Of a stretch of 64,000 nucleotides of DNA, positions 9,585 through 19,875 are shown one piece after another. The translations under genes and the position numbers were made by a program. The DNA is from Eutreptiella sp. 'Long Island Sound 2002' (taxonomy: Eukaryota > Euglenozoa > Euglenophyceae > Eutreptiales > Eutreptiaceae). The stretch is taken from positions 3,503,395 through 3,567,394 of the forward strand of contig OZ038402.1 of the NCBI GenBank assembly GCA_964036045.1, given 5' to 3'. How positions within the stretch are numbered: the first letter of the stretch is position 1; each line of letters begins with the position of its first letter. A model generated the notes under the pieces. It did no database searches. It worked only from the letters and a program-made list of their open reading frames with translations, and was not told the DNA's origin.

Positions 9585-12329
9585 CTACGAGCCCTACTAT
9601 ATGCATGATACCCTTGCATGAGCTAGTCGGCAGGTGCACCAGGCAGAGCTGCCGTGGAGGCGTGTTGAGGGCTGACGGTTCAGGAGGGTTGCTGAAGTGT
9701 TGAGGTTGATGAGAAGTGTTCAGCTGAAGCTGGTTGTGAAGAGGTGTGGATGGGTGAAAGTTGTGGAGGCTCATGAAGGAGTATAGAGGACAGGTGTAAA
9801 TTGTGGGATTGGTAGAGGGCTCCATTTTAAGCCGAGGATTGTGATTATTCCGACCTCCTGCTCCCCTACGAAATGAATGGCACTTGTGGTTTGCTTGTTC
9901 AGTATTTGTTTGCCCCAATTTTCTTATCCCTTCTTGCAAAAGGTATGTGCTTCCCAACAATTCGTGGGTGGGGGTCATTTGGAAAGGTGTCCCTCTACTC
10001 AGCTCTGCTCTGCATAAGTGCTGCTTCTGCTCCATGGCATCCCTCCCATGCTGGCGCTGAAGCCCTCCTAATGCCTTCTGTAGAGCCGTAGCAGGCCGTA
10101 GAGCCTTTGTATGCTGTAACCTCCTCTTAAGCCACAATCCAGCACGGCACCTGTCAGCCCCCCTGATCCTCCACGTACCCCCCGCCCCCCTTGAAATACC
10201 CCCCCTAATGTCAGGCTGGTCCCCCCAGGGGGGGGGGGGGGGGCGGTCACCAAGTGACGGTCCCCCCCTCACGTAGCAGAGTGCCATGAAATCTCAGAAA
10301 GTGTCCAGCTGTGCACACTTGTTCGGTTTTGGGAATCAAATTGCCTACATTGTTTGTCTACAGACGTTGGGGCAGCGTGTTGGAGATCCCCATGAAAATC
10401 TGATGCAGCACAGCCGTGGTCACACGAACTGCTAACAGCACATCAACACTGTCCCAGTAAACTCCACGAGAGCCGGCACCCGTTCAACAACTCTTTGCCA
10501 GACTTTGCCACTTTCGGCAGGGAAACTGAGTTTCGTTGGGGGTCAGCCCCGTACGATGTGCCACTCCGTAATATCCGCTCCTGTTGCACCCGGGGCTCAG
10601 TAGGAGCCAGCTGTGTCCCGTGTCCGACCCAGTAGGACCCCGTCCCTTCTGATCATGCCTGACCTCCTGGACGCTGGCGGCAAGTCTGCTCTTTGCAGGG
10701 AACACCCTATGGGGACCGCACTGCAAGTTTACGCACTGTGTCACTGCACTGGTCGTCGCGAATGCCATGCATTTGCATGCGTTACCAACAGGATATGAGG
10801 TCAGAGGTGGTGTAAGAGCCCCCATGACGTCTTCCAAGTGTCATCCTTGAGTTGAAGCCGGAGAAGGGTGTAGAGCACACACACTGCTGGAAAGTTTGGA
10901 AGTGCTCGGAGTGAAGATAAATGGGAACAGGTGGCGTGCTCAAAGGGGCGGGGGGGGCAAGGATATACCAGAAGAGAAGGGGGGGGGCGTCTGGAACCCA
11001 AAATTTTTGTAACCCAAGTTTTTGTACCAAAAATAGCCAAAATCAATATTGCCTTTTGTTAATTTCGTTTTTTCCCACTATGAAACCTGGGTCCGGGGGG
11101 GGGGGGGCTTCCCCGCCCTCCCCCTATGGTTGTCCGCTGTTCTAATACGTCCCTGGGGCAGGGGGCAAATCCACAGCATCACGGGAGGCCGGCATAACCA
11201 CAACCACAATTTTGAGGTCAGGCCAGACATGTGCAGGCGTGGACAGTGGACAGAGCCACACTGGAGCACGACCCTGTGCCCCAGCCAGAGCTCCAGGACC
11301 CGGTTCACTCCACGGCACGGGGCCGCGAGACATCAACTGCTGCGTCCCGGTGCCCTCACGCACGGGCATCTGTAACGGCCGGTCGGGTTACCCCCCCACC
11401 CCTCTGCGAGAGCAAGACTAACATCCCAAACTTTGACGGACACAACACTTACTGTTGCTGGGACAACGGGGGAGGGGATGGGATTTGTAAAGGGCAAAAT
11501 AGGGCATGGTTCCAAAGTTGCGGAAACAACACCTACTGTTGTCCCACAAGGGGGTTGCTGTCGCAAGGGGGCACAGGGGGGAGGGCACAGTGCAGTACAA
11601 CCAGTGCCCAGTGCCATGTCGTGTGTGTAGAGCAGCTTTGCTTGTTGTCGAGGTCAGTCCCACTGCGTACGCGTGCAGGATGTTGCCCCCGTGGTCCCGC
11701 GTGGGGGGGGGGGGGGGATTTGGGGCCCTGGCCAACCCCCAGCTGACCCCCTCCCCCTCATCAGAAAACTTTGCACCAGGAAAGACAATGAAAGTCATTG
11801 AAGGGGCCCATATTGGAGGCCGATTTGAGTCACACAAGCTTGTTTTTGGCCCGAGAAACAGAGAGAGAGAGAGAGAGGAGAGAGCCATGGTCACTTCTCA
11901 TTGACTAAATGCCCCAGCCATGGGCACTTTCAGCCTTTGGCCCAATAAGATAGCCTGACCCGCATGCAGTGACACATGGGTGTGTCAAGTGATGATTGCG
12001 CCCCTGACCCCCCCCCCCATGCCCACAGCCCTTTTTGCCACTAAGGTATGGCCTGACTGAGACGCACCCTGAGACTCACCCATCGGAACACCGGGTCAGA
12101 TTCTGTCATAACGCCCCCTGCCGGCGACCCATCCGGCCGCCAGCCCTGTGCCGCAGGCCACTGCAACAGCCCCTGCCCTGTGCCCAACCTGTGCTGCTGG
12201 CCACCACCAGAGCCCCAGCCCTGCACCACAGGCCAGTAGGGCAGTCCGTAAAGGGGGGGGGGGACAAGGGGGTTATCCATCCGTCACACGGTCAGAATAG
12301 AACGCTCATGGGAACCCTCCAACTGTCAC
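9585..12329. other. No recognised gene; dispersed repeats and G runs
   Basis: This stretch holds a divergent R2 repeat (10497-10689) and G/C runs at about 10220, 10980, 11095, 11705 and 12010. A short readable segment near 11770-11870 (MKVIEGAHIGGRFESHKL) loosely resembles nucleotides at 33095-33160. I found no complete ORF with a recognisable domain. Confidence 0.5.
10497..10689 (+). repeat. Dispersed repeat family R2, divergent copy
   Basis: Shares CTCAGTAGGA, CAGTAGGACCC and CTGATCATG in the same order and spacing as the better copies at 13134, 14941 and 19682. Confidence 0.55.
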
Positions 12330-12655
12330 CAGTTGCCCGCCAACCGCAGTCAGTTTACCCGCCAACCGCTGTCAGATACCCGCCAACCGCCACGGGTTAC
12401 CCACCAACCGCCATTGGTCACCCACCAACCGCCGTCAGGTACCTTCCAACCGCCGTCGGGTACCCTCCAACCGCTACCCACCAACCGCCGTCAGGTACAT
12501 TCCAACCCGTCGGGTACCCTCCAACCGTTACCCACCAACCGCCGTCAGGTACATTCCAACCCGTCGGGTACCCTCCAACCGCTATCGGTTACCCACCAAC
12601 CGCTGTCAGGTACCTTCCAACCGCTATCGGTTACCCACCAACCGCCACACCCTCC
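12330..12655. repeat. ~21-bp minisatellite
   Basis: Units of the type CCAACCGCCGTCAGGTACC, with 14-19 bp variant units. The plus-strand frame (YPPTAVGYPPTA-type repeats) is a by-product of the 21-bp period and is not called as a gene. Confidence 0.85.
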
Positions 12656-13133
12656 AACGGCGCCCTCGATGATCCCTGCCCCTAAAGGGGGGAAAAAAAG
12701 GAAAGCTGGGTCCCTACGAACTGCCCTGCAGCCCTGCAGCCCCCTGTCAGAGCCCCAGCCATGCACCACAGGCCACTGCGTCTGTTGGACCCTCTACGGC
12801 TCGGTCGCCGTTCAGGTCGGCCCTTTGGCTCAGGCGCCTCCCAATGGACCTACAGGGAGGGTCGGACCGCGGCGGCTTGACCCAGGGTCATGAGAGAGCA
12901 CCCTGGTCTCCCATGGGGCAGGGGTCTTCGGAGGTGCCAATGCGGACCTGGCGTGGGAAAAATTCAGTTGCCCAGGGGGGGGGGGGGGTGGCGCCCACTT
13001 CACGGCCCCCGCCCCTCTTCATAAGGGCTCCCGTGACCGAGGCCCTTGCCCAGCCACCGACAGGCCCAGCCAGCGGGGGTGAGGGGTGGGGGTAAAGGCT
13101 GATGAAGGTGAGTTGCCAGTACATGGGGGTGGG

Positions 13134-13327
13134 CCAGACATGCCACTGGCATCTGGCAGGACAACTGGTTCTCCGTAGCAATCGGCCCCGCATCAACGGC
13201 CACTCAGTAATACCCGCCCCCCGCACCACCGGAACTCAGTAGGAACGTGCCGCATCCGGCGTGTGGCTCAGTAGGACCCTGCTCCATCCGATCATGTCTG
13301 AGCTGGCAGATCCGAGTGGCAACTCTG
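13134..13327 (+). repeat. Dispersed repeat family R2, copy
   Basis: About 190 bp from CCAGACATGCCACTGGCATC to GGCAACTCTG, with the core AACTCAGTAGGAACGTGCCG. The same order of motifs is present at 14941-15135 and 19682-19875. Confidence 0.8.
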
Positions 13328-13530
13328 GGCCTGACTGAGCGAGAGGGCGCCATTCATCACTCACTGTGCGACAGTTTCTGGGTCTTTTGATCGGCGATGT
13401 GCACAAAGCTTCATTGGGCAGAGCGCACGCGGTCTCTGGGGATACTACATACCCACTGATGAGACTTTGCGGCTTTGCGAGTGCGTGCACGCCTGTTGCC
13501 GCACACATTGCAGGCTGAGGTCACTCTCAC

Positions 13531-13669
13531 GCCACTGTCCCCCTGACGCCAAGTGCCAGCGTCAACAGCATGTATAACCGACAGTAACGGCCCCCAACCG
13601 CTTTGGCAACCTCCTGCAACCGCCTGCCCAACCGCCTCTGAGGCCCCGTCCCTTCTAATGCATCCTTGC
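13531..13669 (+). repeat. Dispersed repeat family R1, copy 2
   Basis: GCCACTGTCCCCCTGACGCC through CGTCCCTTCTAATGCATCC, clearly alignable with 1247-1400 and 32136-32285. Confidence 0.75.
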
Positions 13670-14940
13670 GACAGGCCCCCAGGCCGCAGCGGTCACGTGT
13701 CCCCGTGTCACTCCCTGGCGCTTGCACATCCACACAGTCCCTGGCACCTCTGCGGCCGCTGCTGCAGACGGCCCTCGCTCCTGCTGTGCCCACGCCTCTG
13801 CGATCTCCTGTGCACCGCCTAGGGTCCTGGATGGGCCTCTGCATACGCACCGCCGGTCGCCCATGAACTGGCAGCCTCTGTAGACGCCGCATCCCATGCA
13901 TCCGCAGTCCTGCGCTGCACCGCCTGACTCAGGCTCGCGCGCTACGGCCCGCGCGCCGTCTTCTGCGGCACTCTCCTGTAACCGACGGCGGTTGAAGCGT
14001 AACCGACGGCGGTTGGAGCGTAACTGACGTGGATGTGCGTTGAGATGTACCGATGTGGGTGCCGATGCGGACGGGGTTTATCGGTGAATGTAGGCATTGC
14101 ATGTGCATGTGGATCTGAACATGTTCAGGGGGGTGCCTGCTCACCTTTGGATGTCCACGTGTGCGCATGCGGATATCAACTCATGCAGTACACTGGCGAG
14201 CTGGTCCCCCACAGCATGGCACCTCCAATGCTCCCATACACCCCCTTCGTCCACAGCCTCAATGCCTCGCGTGCCCCCCAGCCCTTGTCCCCCCCACCCC
14301 ACCCAAACATGTATTGAAAGAGAGGAGTGGGGGGTGGGAGGGGGGAGTGGGGGTGAGGGTAGTGGGGGATTGTTCGGCCCGACCCCCCCCCCCTGCCCCT
14401 CCTCCTCCTATGGTCACGTCCGGTGGGTTGCAGATGGTTGCTGTTACTTCGTGGAGGCCCCCATGCGCGCGTCCGTCAACGCACACCGGCGTTCATGCGC
14501 GCGTCCGTCAACGCACACCGGCGTTCGGTTCGCCAAACTCCGTTTCATTCTGTCCCCATGCCACGAGGGGAGGCAGAGATTCCCCTGTGCCGGTGCCCAG
14601 TGCGCCCCTCCTCTCCCTCCTCCTGTCCCCAGGTTGGTGCCCTGGGTGACTGCCTCCCCCTGGACCCCCTCACCGCCCCTCCTCCTTTCCCAGTGCATGA
14701 TCTGGGTACCCCTCCCCTTGGACCCCCTCTCCGCCCCTCCTCCTGTTCTAGTGCATGATCTGCGTGGAAATGTTGTGGACATTAACCATTTCCCTCGCAG
14801 CCTATGGGCGCGCAACATGTATTAGAAGAGAGGCAGGGGAGGGAGGGGCGGGGGCGATCCCCCCCCCCCTCCCGCTCCTGTGGTTGTCGCCCTAGGAGGG
14901 TTCCAGATGGTTGCTGTTAATTCCCGGAGGTTAATTCAGG

Positions 14941-15135
14941 ACCAGACATGCCACTACCGTCTGGCAGGGAACCGGGTTCTCAGTCGCAACCGGCCCCTTC
15001 CCAAAAGCCACTCAGCAATACCCGCCCCCTGCCCCACCGGAACTCAGTAGGAACGTGCCGCACGTAGTGCATGGCTCAGTAGGACCCTGCTCCTTCTGAT
15101 CATGTCTGAGCAGGCAGACGTCGGTGGCAACTCTG
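14941..15135 (+). repeat. R2 copy just downstream of EMG1
   Basis: Lies about 100 bp beyond the EMG1 stop codon. A direct copy of the same repeat lies about 100 bp upstream of the EMG1 start (19682-19875). Confidence 0.8.
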
Positions 15136-15237
15136 TTCGGGACGGTTGCTGATGGCTACCCTGATCATGCACAAGGAGAGGAGGGCGGGGGGGGGGTGGA
15201 TTGTCAGCCGTTCCAGTGCACGCGCGCTCTCCCGGCG

Positions 15238-15678
15238 TCACGCCTCCACCTCAGGCTCCGGGATCCACTTGTTCTCGAACGCATTGCAGATCTTGGCGCA
15301 GACGACGGACGCCGACAGGTTGAACCCCGACACGCAGAGCTTCTCCGTGACGTAGGGCGGGTCGATGGAGCCGCGGCTCAGGCCCCCCACCACGAACACG
15401 ACGGACTTGCCGTCGTCCGGCAGCTTGTCCACCCAGTCCTGCAGGTCCACCTTGTGCTCCACGTGCGCGGAGGTGCCCACGATCCGGCACCCCACAGGGA
15501 GGTACTGGGTCACCGGGTTCTTGACAGTCTTCAGCAGCTGCCGGCGCAACGTCGTGGCCCGGACGCGCTGCGACTTGGTGAGCTCCACCCAGAGGCGGCT
15601 GAACTGCCAGAAGGAGCGGGGCACGTGCAGCTGCGGGTGGACCTCCACCAGCACCCCCTTCTGTGAGCTGATGTACAC
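15238..15678 (-). CDS. EMG1: EMG1/NEP1 rRNA pseudouridine N1-methyltransferase, exon 2
   Basis: This exon encodes the C-terminal 146 residues of Nep1/Emg1, the SPOUT-class enzyme that N1-methylates a pseudouridine of 18S rRNA and helps assemble the small ribosomal subunit in the nucleolus. The signature parts are visible: KGVLVEVHPQLHVPRSFWQF, then LLKTVKNPVTQYLPVGCR (RNA-binding loop), then VVFVVGGLSRGSID (glycine-rich cofactor loop) and FNLSASVVCAKICNAFENKW (knot helix). It starts after a CCCTCCTCAG acceptor (AG at 15679-15680) with a long CCCT pyrimidine tract, in phase 0 with exon 1, and ends at TGA (15238-15240). Total protein length with exon 1 is 234 residues, normal for the family. 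The family assignment is very secure; the splice site is inferred from protein continuity. Confidence 0.93.
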   Translation of the reverse strand: MYISSQKGVLVEVHPQLHVPRSFWQFSRLWVELTKSQRVRATTLRRQLLKTVKNPVTQYLPVGCRIVGTSAHVEHKVDLQDWVDKLPDDGKSVVFVVGGLSRGSIDPPYVTEKLCVSGFNLSASVVCAKICNAFENKWIPEPEVEA

Positions 15679-16649
15679 CTGAGGAGGGTTGGGGCGGGGA
15701 AGGGAGGGAGGGAGGGAGGGAGGGAGAGGGGGAAAGGCATGGGTGAAGGCTGGGAGGATGGGGGGGGGGGAGGGATGGAGGTAGGGAGGGAGGGAGGGAG
15801 GGGGAGGAGGAGGAGGAGGAGGAGGAGCGCCTGCCGCGGTCCCATGGACGATGGGCCTGAGCATCGTCCCCCGGGGGTCCCACGCAGACCAGCCAGGGGA
15901 GTCCTCCGTCTTACCTCCGCAAGAGCAAGGCGGATCTCGTCGCACACCTGAGGACGCTCCTCGCGGCAGGCCGTCCGGGTCCCAGCGCCGGTGTACGACA
16001 ACGCCACGGTCCGATCTGCCTCCGGGTCCCTGTCACCAACCGTCCGAAAGCCCTGGATCCACCCGAGGCAGCGTCCCAGAATCGACCAGTGCGACCAGGC
16101 GTGGGTCTCCCCGGGGCATCACCCCCGACTTATGCTAGCTCCTAGGCTAAGAGAACGAGGCCCAGTACGCCTATGCGCAATGCCGGCGGGCTGAGCACCG
16201 CCGGTGTCGCGAGTACGGTCACACTACACGATCACGCGCACTGTTGGTGGCCTGGGTACCCCCGGGTTTAGTGAGTGCACGACGTGCGTCACAGCCATAG
16301 CACCACGGTGGTGCATCGCCGCGGAGGTCACCGACGACGCCCAGCCGCAAAGGCCGAGCCCAAACGACGAGCCCTACGATACATGCACCGAGACGGCACG
16401 TAACCGAGAAAGTGACACCACGACGGTGCCCAAGCGAGACGGCGAGGTTCGCCGACGACACGCGAGGCGGTGAGTACCGCCGATGACAGCCACCTCTGCA
16501 CGGGGTGTCACGGAGGTTGGCGGAGCGCCAGGTGCAGACCCCGCCATGGTGCCTTGAATATTGGCCTGGAGGATACACCATGGCCAGGCTGGCGCACGAA
16601 AATTGCTCATGGCAGCACACGCGCACGGCGGCGGCACCACTGTGGTGCT

Positions 16650-17290
16650 CTTCCATTCAGCTTGCGCCACGTCGGCACACGATTGTCTGGGCGGCGCCAC
16701 ACGGCGCTCTGCCCTGAAGGGCACACCACGACGGTGTACGTGTACGTTTGCCTGCATCACGGTGGCGCTCTGCCACTGAGCTGGCGCCACGTCGGTGCAA
16801 GGCTGTCTAGGCAGCGCCACGGTGGCGCTCTACCCTTAAGGTTGCGCCACGACGGCGCACATGTACGTTGACTGCACCACGGTGGTGCCCTGTCACTGAA
16901 ATGGCGCCATGTCGGCGCACGGCTGTCTAGGCAGCGCCACGGTGGCGCTGTGCCCTGAAGATCGCGCCACGATGGTGCACGTATACGTTGGCGGCACCAC
17001 GGTGGCGCTCTGCCACTGAACTAGCGCCACGTCGGCGTAGGGCTGTCTGGGCAGTGCCACGATGGCTCCCTGCCCCGAAGATCGCGCCACGGCGGCGCAT
17101 GTGCACGTTGACTGCACCACGATGGTGTGCTGCCACCGAACTGGCGCCACGTTGGCGCATGATTGTTTGGGTGGCGCCACGGCGGCGCTCTGCCCCGAAG
17201 GCCGCGCAACGACGGCGCATGGGTACGTTGGCGGCACCACGGTGGTGCCCTGCCACTGAGCCAGCGCCACGTCGGCGTCCGGCGGTCGGG
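16650..17290. repeat. 120-bp tandem array inside the EMG1 intron
   Basis: Between five and six units of about 120 bp, each made of two similar half-units with CACGGTGGCGCTCTGCC and GCGCCACGTCGGCG. The half-units are self-complementary (GGTGGCGC/GCGCCAC), so single strands could form hairpins. Confidence 0.8.
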
Positions 17291-17529
17291 GGAGGCCACG
17301 TAGGTGCGTCTGTCCCCCACAGGACTGCATATCTGGCCTAGGGAGGGGTCCTGGACAGTGGGGGCGGGGTGGGCCCGGCCTGGCACAGGGAAGAGGCACA
17401 GAGAACCACAACGTACCACGCGACTTCACGGGTGGCAGTGTGTGTGGGCAATCCGTCCCACAGCTACCATCCTGAGGGTTTTTATACTGGTGCCAGGTCA
17501 CCAGCCGGGAGGGTGGGTGGGGGGGGGCG

Positions 17530-17960
17530 ATGGAAGGAGGGAGGGAGGGAGGGAGGGAGGGAGGGAGAGGGGGAAAGGCATGGGTGAAGGCTGGGAGGGT
17601 GGGTGGCGGGGAGGGATGGACGGAGGGAGGGGGGGATGGAAGGAGGGAGGGAGGGAGGGAGGGAGGGAGAGGGGGAAAGGCATGGGTGAAGGCTGGGAGG
17701 GTGGGTAAGGGGGAGGGATGGACGGAGGGAGGGAGGGAGGAAGGGAGGGCGGGAGAGGGGGAAAGGCATGGGTGAAGGCTGGGAGGGTGGGTGGGGGGGA
17801 GGGATGGACGGAGGGAGGGAGGGAGGGAGGGAGGGAGACGGGGAAAGGCATGGGTGAAGGGCAGCAAGGTGGGAGGGACGGAGGGACGGACGGAGGGACG
17901 GACGGAGGGACGGACGGAGGGACGGAGAGGGGGAAAGCATGGGTGAAGGGGGGGAGGGAG
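17530..17960. repeat. GGGA-rich minisatellite, about four ~100-bp units
   Basis: Each unit has (GGGA)n then GGGGGAAAGGCATGGGTGAA and GGCTGGGAGG. The final part degenerates to GGGACGGACGGA. A single similar unit lies at 15715-15790 near the acceptor. The Pro/Leu/Ser frames on the minus strand are the repeat's complement. Confidence 0.85.
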
Positions 17961-19314
17961 TGAGGGAGGCCGGGTGGGAGAGAGGGAGTCGTAGTTGGTG
18001 CAAAGCACTGTATACGGTGCGCAAACTGCCTGCTCCGGGACCATTTACGTGGCTGCTGTTTCGACTTCGTACCACCCCCCCCGTGCCCAGGAGCCGGCAA
18101 TGTTTGACCACGGAACTAGGGGGCGGTTCTTGCGTACACTTTCCCCCCAAAATTCGACCCTGGAACCAGGGGTTGGTACTTGCGGATGACCGTGGGCAGC
18201 CCCGTACCGCGGAAAAAAAATTTTCCGGTGTATTGCGCCGGGGCATGCGCGCCCTCTCCTTTCCCACAGTCAACCACATTGACAAATGAACACCAAAGGA
18301 GTGAATCTCAGCTGACTGGGCTGTAGTGTGCCTTCCAACGTGCATGGAATGATCTAATGTTCAACTGGTTCGGACGTGTTTAACTGACTTTTGTTTGTTT
18401 CCTTGTCAGGGAACGCTTGCTTCGGGGAAGGGTTCGAGAGCAGGGGGGAGGGGTTTCAGGGGTATGTGCACCTGTGACTGACTAATAGGGTCCCCCCTGA
18501 TGGGGGGACCTGTAGCAACACACATGAAATGTTGTCCTGCACACCTGAATAGCTGTCCTGCACCCACCAGAAGCATGAAAAACCCAATACCGTGGTAAAA
18601 AAAAGTTGTGCGAGAATTTGACCGCGGTTCCTAGGCAAGGCAGTTCCTAGGCACGGGGGGGAGGGTAACGTACCCAGGGCTCTTGTTGCCGCTCCTCGGG
18701 TTGTAGACTGGGATTTCCACTGCTTTCTGCGGTGCAATTGCGTATTAAGAACCCAACCCTTCTTAGACGTTTTGCACCAGCGCACCCTGTGCGCGCGCTG
18801 GTACGACCATTTCCTGTGAGGTCCTTGGATCCCATCCCATGCTGCATTGGGGCCTTTGGGTACCCTCCCATTCCGCATCTTGCACACTTACCTGTGCACC
18901 GATTTAAATACCCTTGCTAAACAGTGTATACCATCGGCGCACCTGCAAAGGAAAGAGGGGAGGGAGGGAGGCGGGGGGAGAATTGGAGCGGAGCACGTTA
19001 TGCAGCGCGCAAACTGCTTGCCATACAGCGCACAAACTGCTTGCCAGGAACGGTTTGATTGGCTTCCGTTTGGACTTCGTCTTCAACTTCAGAAATGAGG
19101 GAGGGTGGGGGAGGGAAGGGGGGGAAAGAAGGAAAGGACGCTGGGAGGAAGGAAGGGAGGGAGGGAAGGAGCGAGGGAGGGAGGGAGGGAGGGAGGGAGG
19201 GAGGGAGGGAGAGGGGGAGGGAGGGAGGGAAGGAGGGAGGGAGAGGATGAGAGAGCAATGGCCAGAATGGAGGGAGGGTGCATAAGCAGAAATCCGGGGG
19301 AGGGAAGGGCGGAC

Positions 19315-19578
19315 CTGCAGCAGCCCGGCACGGTTGAGGGGGCTGTCCAGCAGCGTGAGGAGGCACTGGTGCACAATATCCGGTCGGTAATCTGCGTAGT
19401 CCTCGCCGCGCTTGTTGAGGAAGCCGCGGTGGTCGTCACAGTTGAGCAGCTCGTGCTGCGACCCCACTTTGTCCACGTCCAGCCAGCACCCTTCCAGCAC
19501 CACGATCACCCTCTCGAGCTTCGCCCGCTCCGCGGGGTTCCACGGCAGGTTGGCGGGCTTCTTCCAGTTGTCATCCAT
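19315..19578 (-). CDS. EMG1: EMG1/NEP1 rRNA pseudouridine N1-methyltransferase, exon 1
   Basis: Codes for residues 1-88, from ATG at 19578 ([20 protein letters not shown]) to [10 protein letters not shown], which is contiguous with VYISSQ in exon 2 across the phase-0 junction. Conserved Nep1 N-terminal features are present: [40 protein letters not shown] and [13 protein letters not shown] chose this ATG because the upstream in-frame residues (to 19701) look unrelated to the family and run into 5' flanking DNA; a short extension cannot be excluded. Nothing essential is missing, so the gene appears intact. Confidence 0.92.
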
Positions 19579-19681
19579 GAGTGTGACGCGTGAGACAAAA
19601 CAGCTGCGTAGTAGCCGAGGCACAGGACCATCCGCAACAACGCGAAGAAAAAGGCCTGCTACACTTGATGGCACCCCCAGT

Positions 19682-19875
19682 ACCAGACATGCCACTAGCA
19701 TCTAGCAGGGCAACTGGTGCTCGGTAGCGATGGGCCCTGCATCAAGGCCACCTAGTAATACCCGCCCCCTGCACCACCAGAACTCAGTAGGAACGTACTG
19801 CGTCCAGTGTGTGGCTCAGTAGGACCCTGCTCCATCGGATCATGTCTGAGCGGGCAGACGCAATTGGCAAGTCTG
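19682..19875 (+). repeat. R2 copy just upstream of EMG1
   Basis: From ACCAGACATGCCACTAGCAT to GGCAAGTCTG. Same orientation as 14941-15135, so EMG1 sits between direct repeats 4.7 kb apart. Confidence 0.8.

Larger units (their letters stand above)
12656..14940. other. Repeat copies R1/R2 and low-complexity DNA, no recognised gene
   Basis: Contains R2 (13134-13327), R1 (13531-13669), two short CCGACGGCGGTTG repeats near 13980-14010, a duplicated ~36-bp GCGCGTCCGTCAACGCACAC unit at about 14465-14525, and C/T-rich patches near 14290-14760. The ORFs are GC-driven and overlap on both strands. Confidence 0.5.
15679..19314 (-). other. EMG1: EMG1 intron, 3636 bp, filled with tandem repeats
   Basis: Minus-strand donor CTGCAG|GTCCGC at 19315/19314 and acceptor CCTCAG|GTGTAC at 15679/15678 join codons in phase 0. 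The donor is GT but otherwise weak. On the transcribed strand both ends of the intron are CCCT-rich: 18955-19300 near the donor and 15690-15830 near the acceptor. The middle contains a 120-bp tandem array and a longer GGGA minisatellite. A segment with GCGCAAACTGC and TTTGGACTTCGT is present near both 18020-18070 and 19000-19085, indicating internal duplication. No conserved nested gene is evident. Confidence 0.85.

Noticed and set aside
15251-19439. Long Pro/Ser/Leu-rich minus-strand frames (for example 15251-15883, 17482-18345, 19089-19439)
   Set aside because: They are the CCCT strand of GGGA repeats inside and around the EMG1 intron; only the EMG1 exons show family conservation.
19579-19701. 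N-terminal extension of EMG1 to 19701
   Set aside because: The residues do not resemble Nep1 proteins, and the stretch overlaps the R2 repeat copy upstream of the gene.
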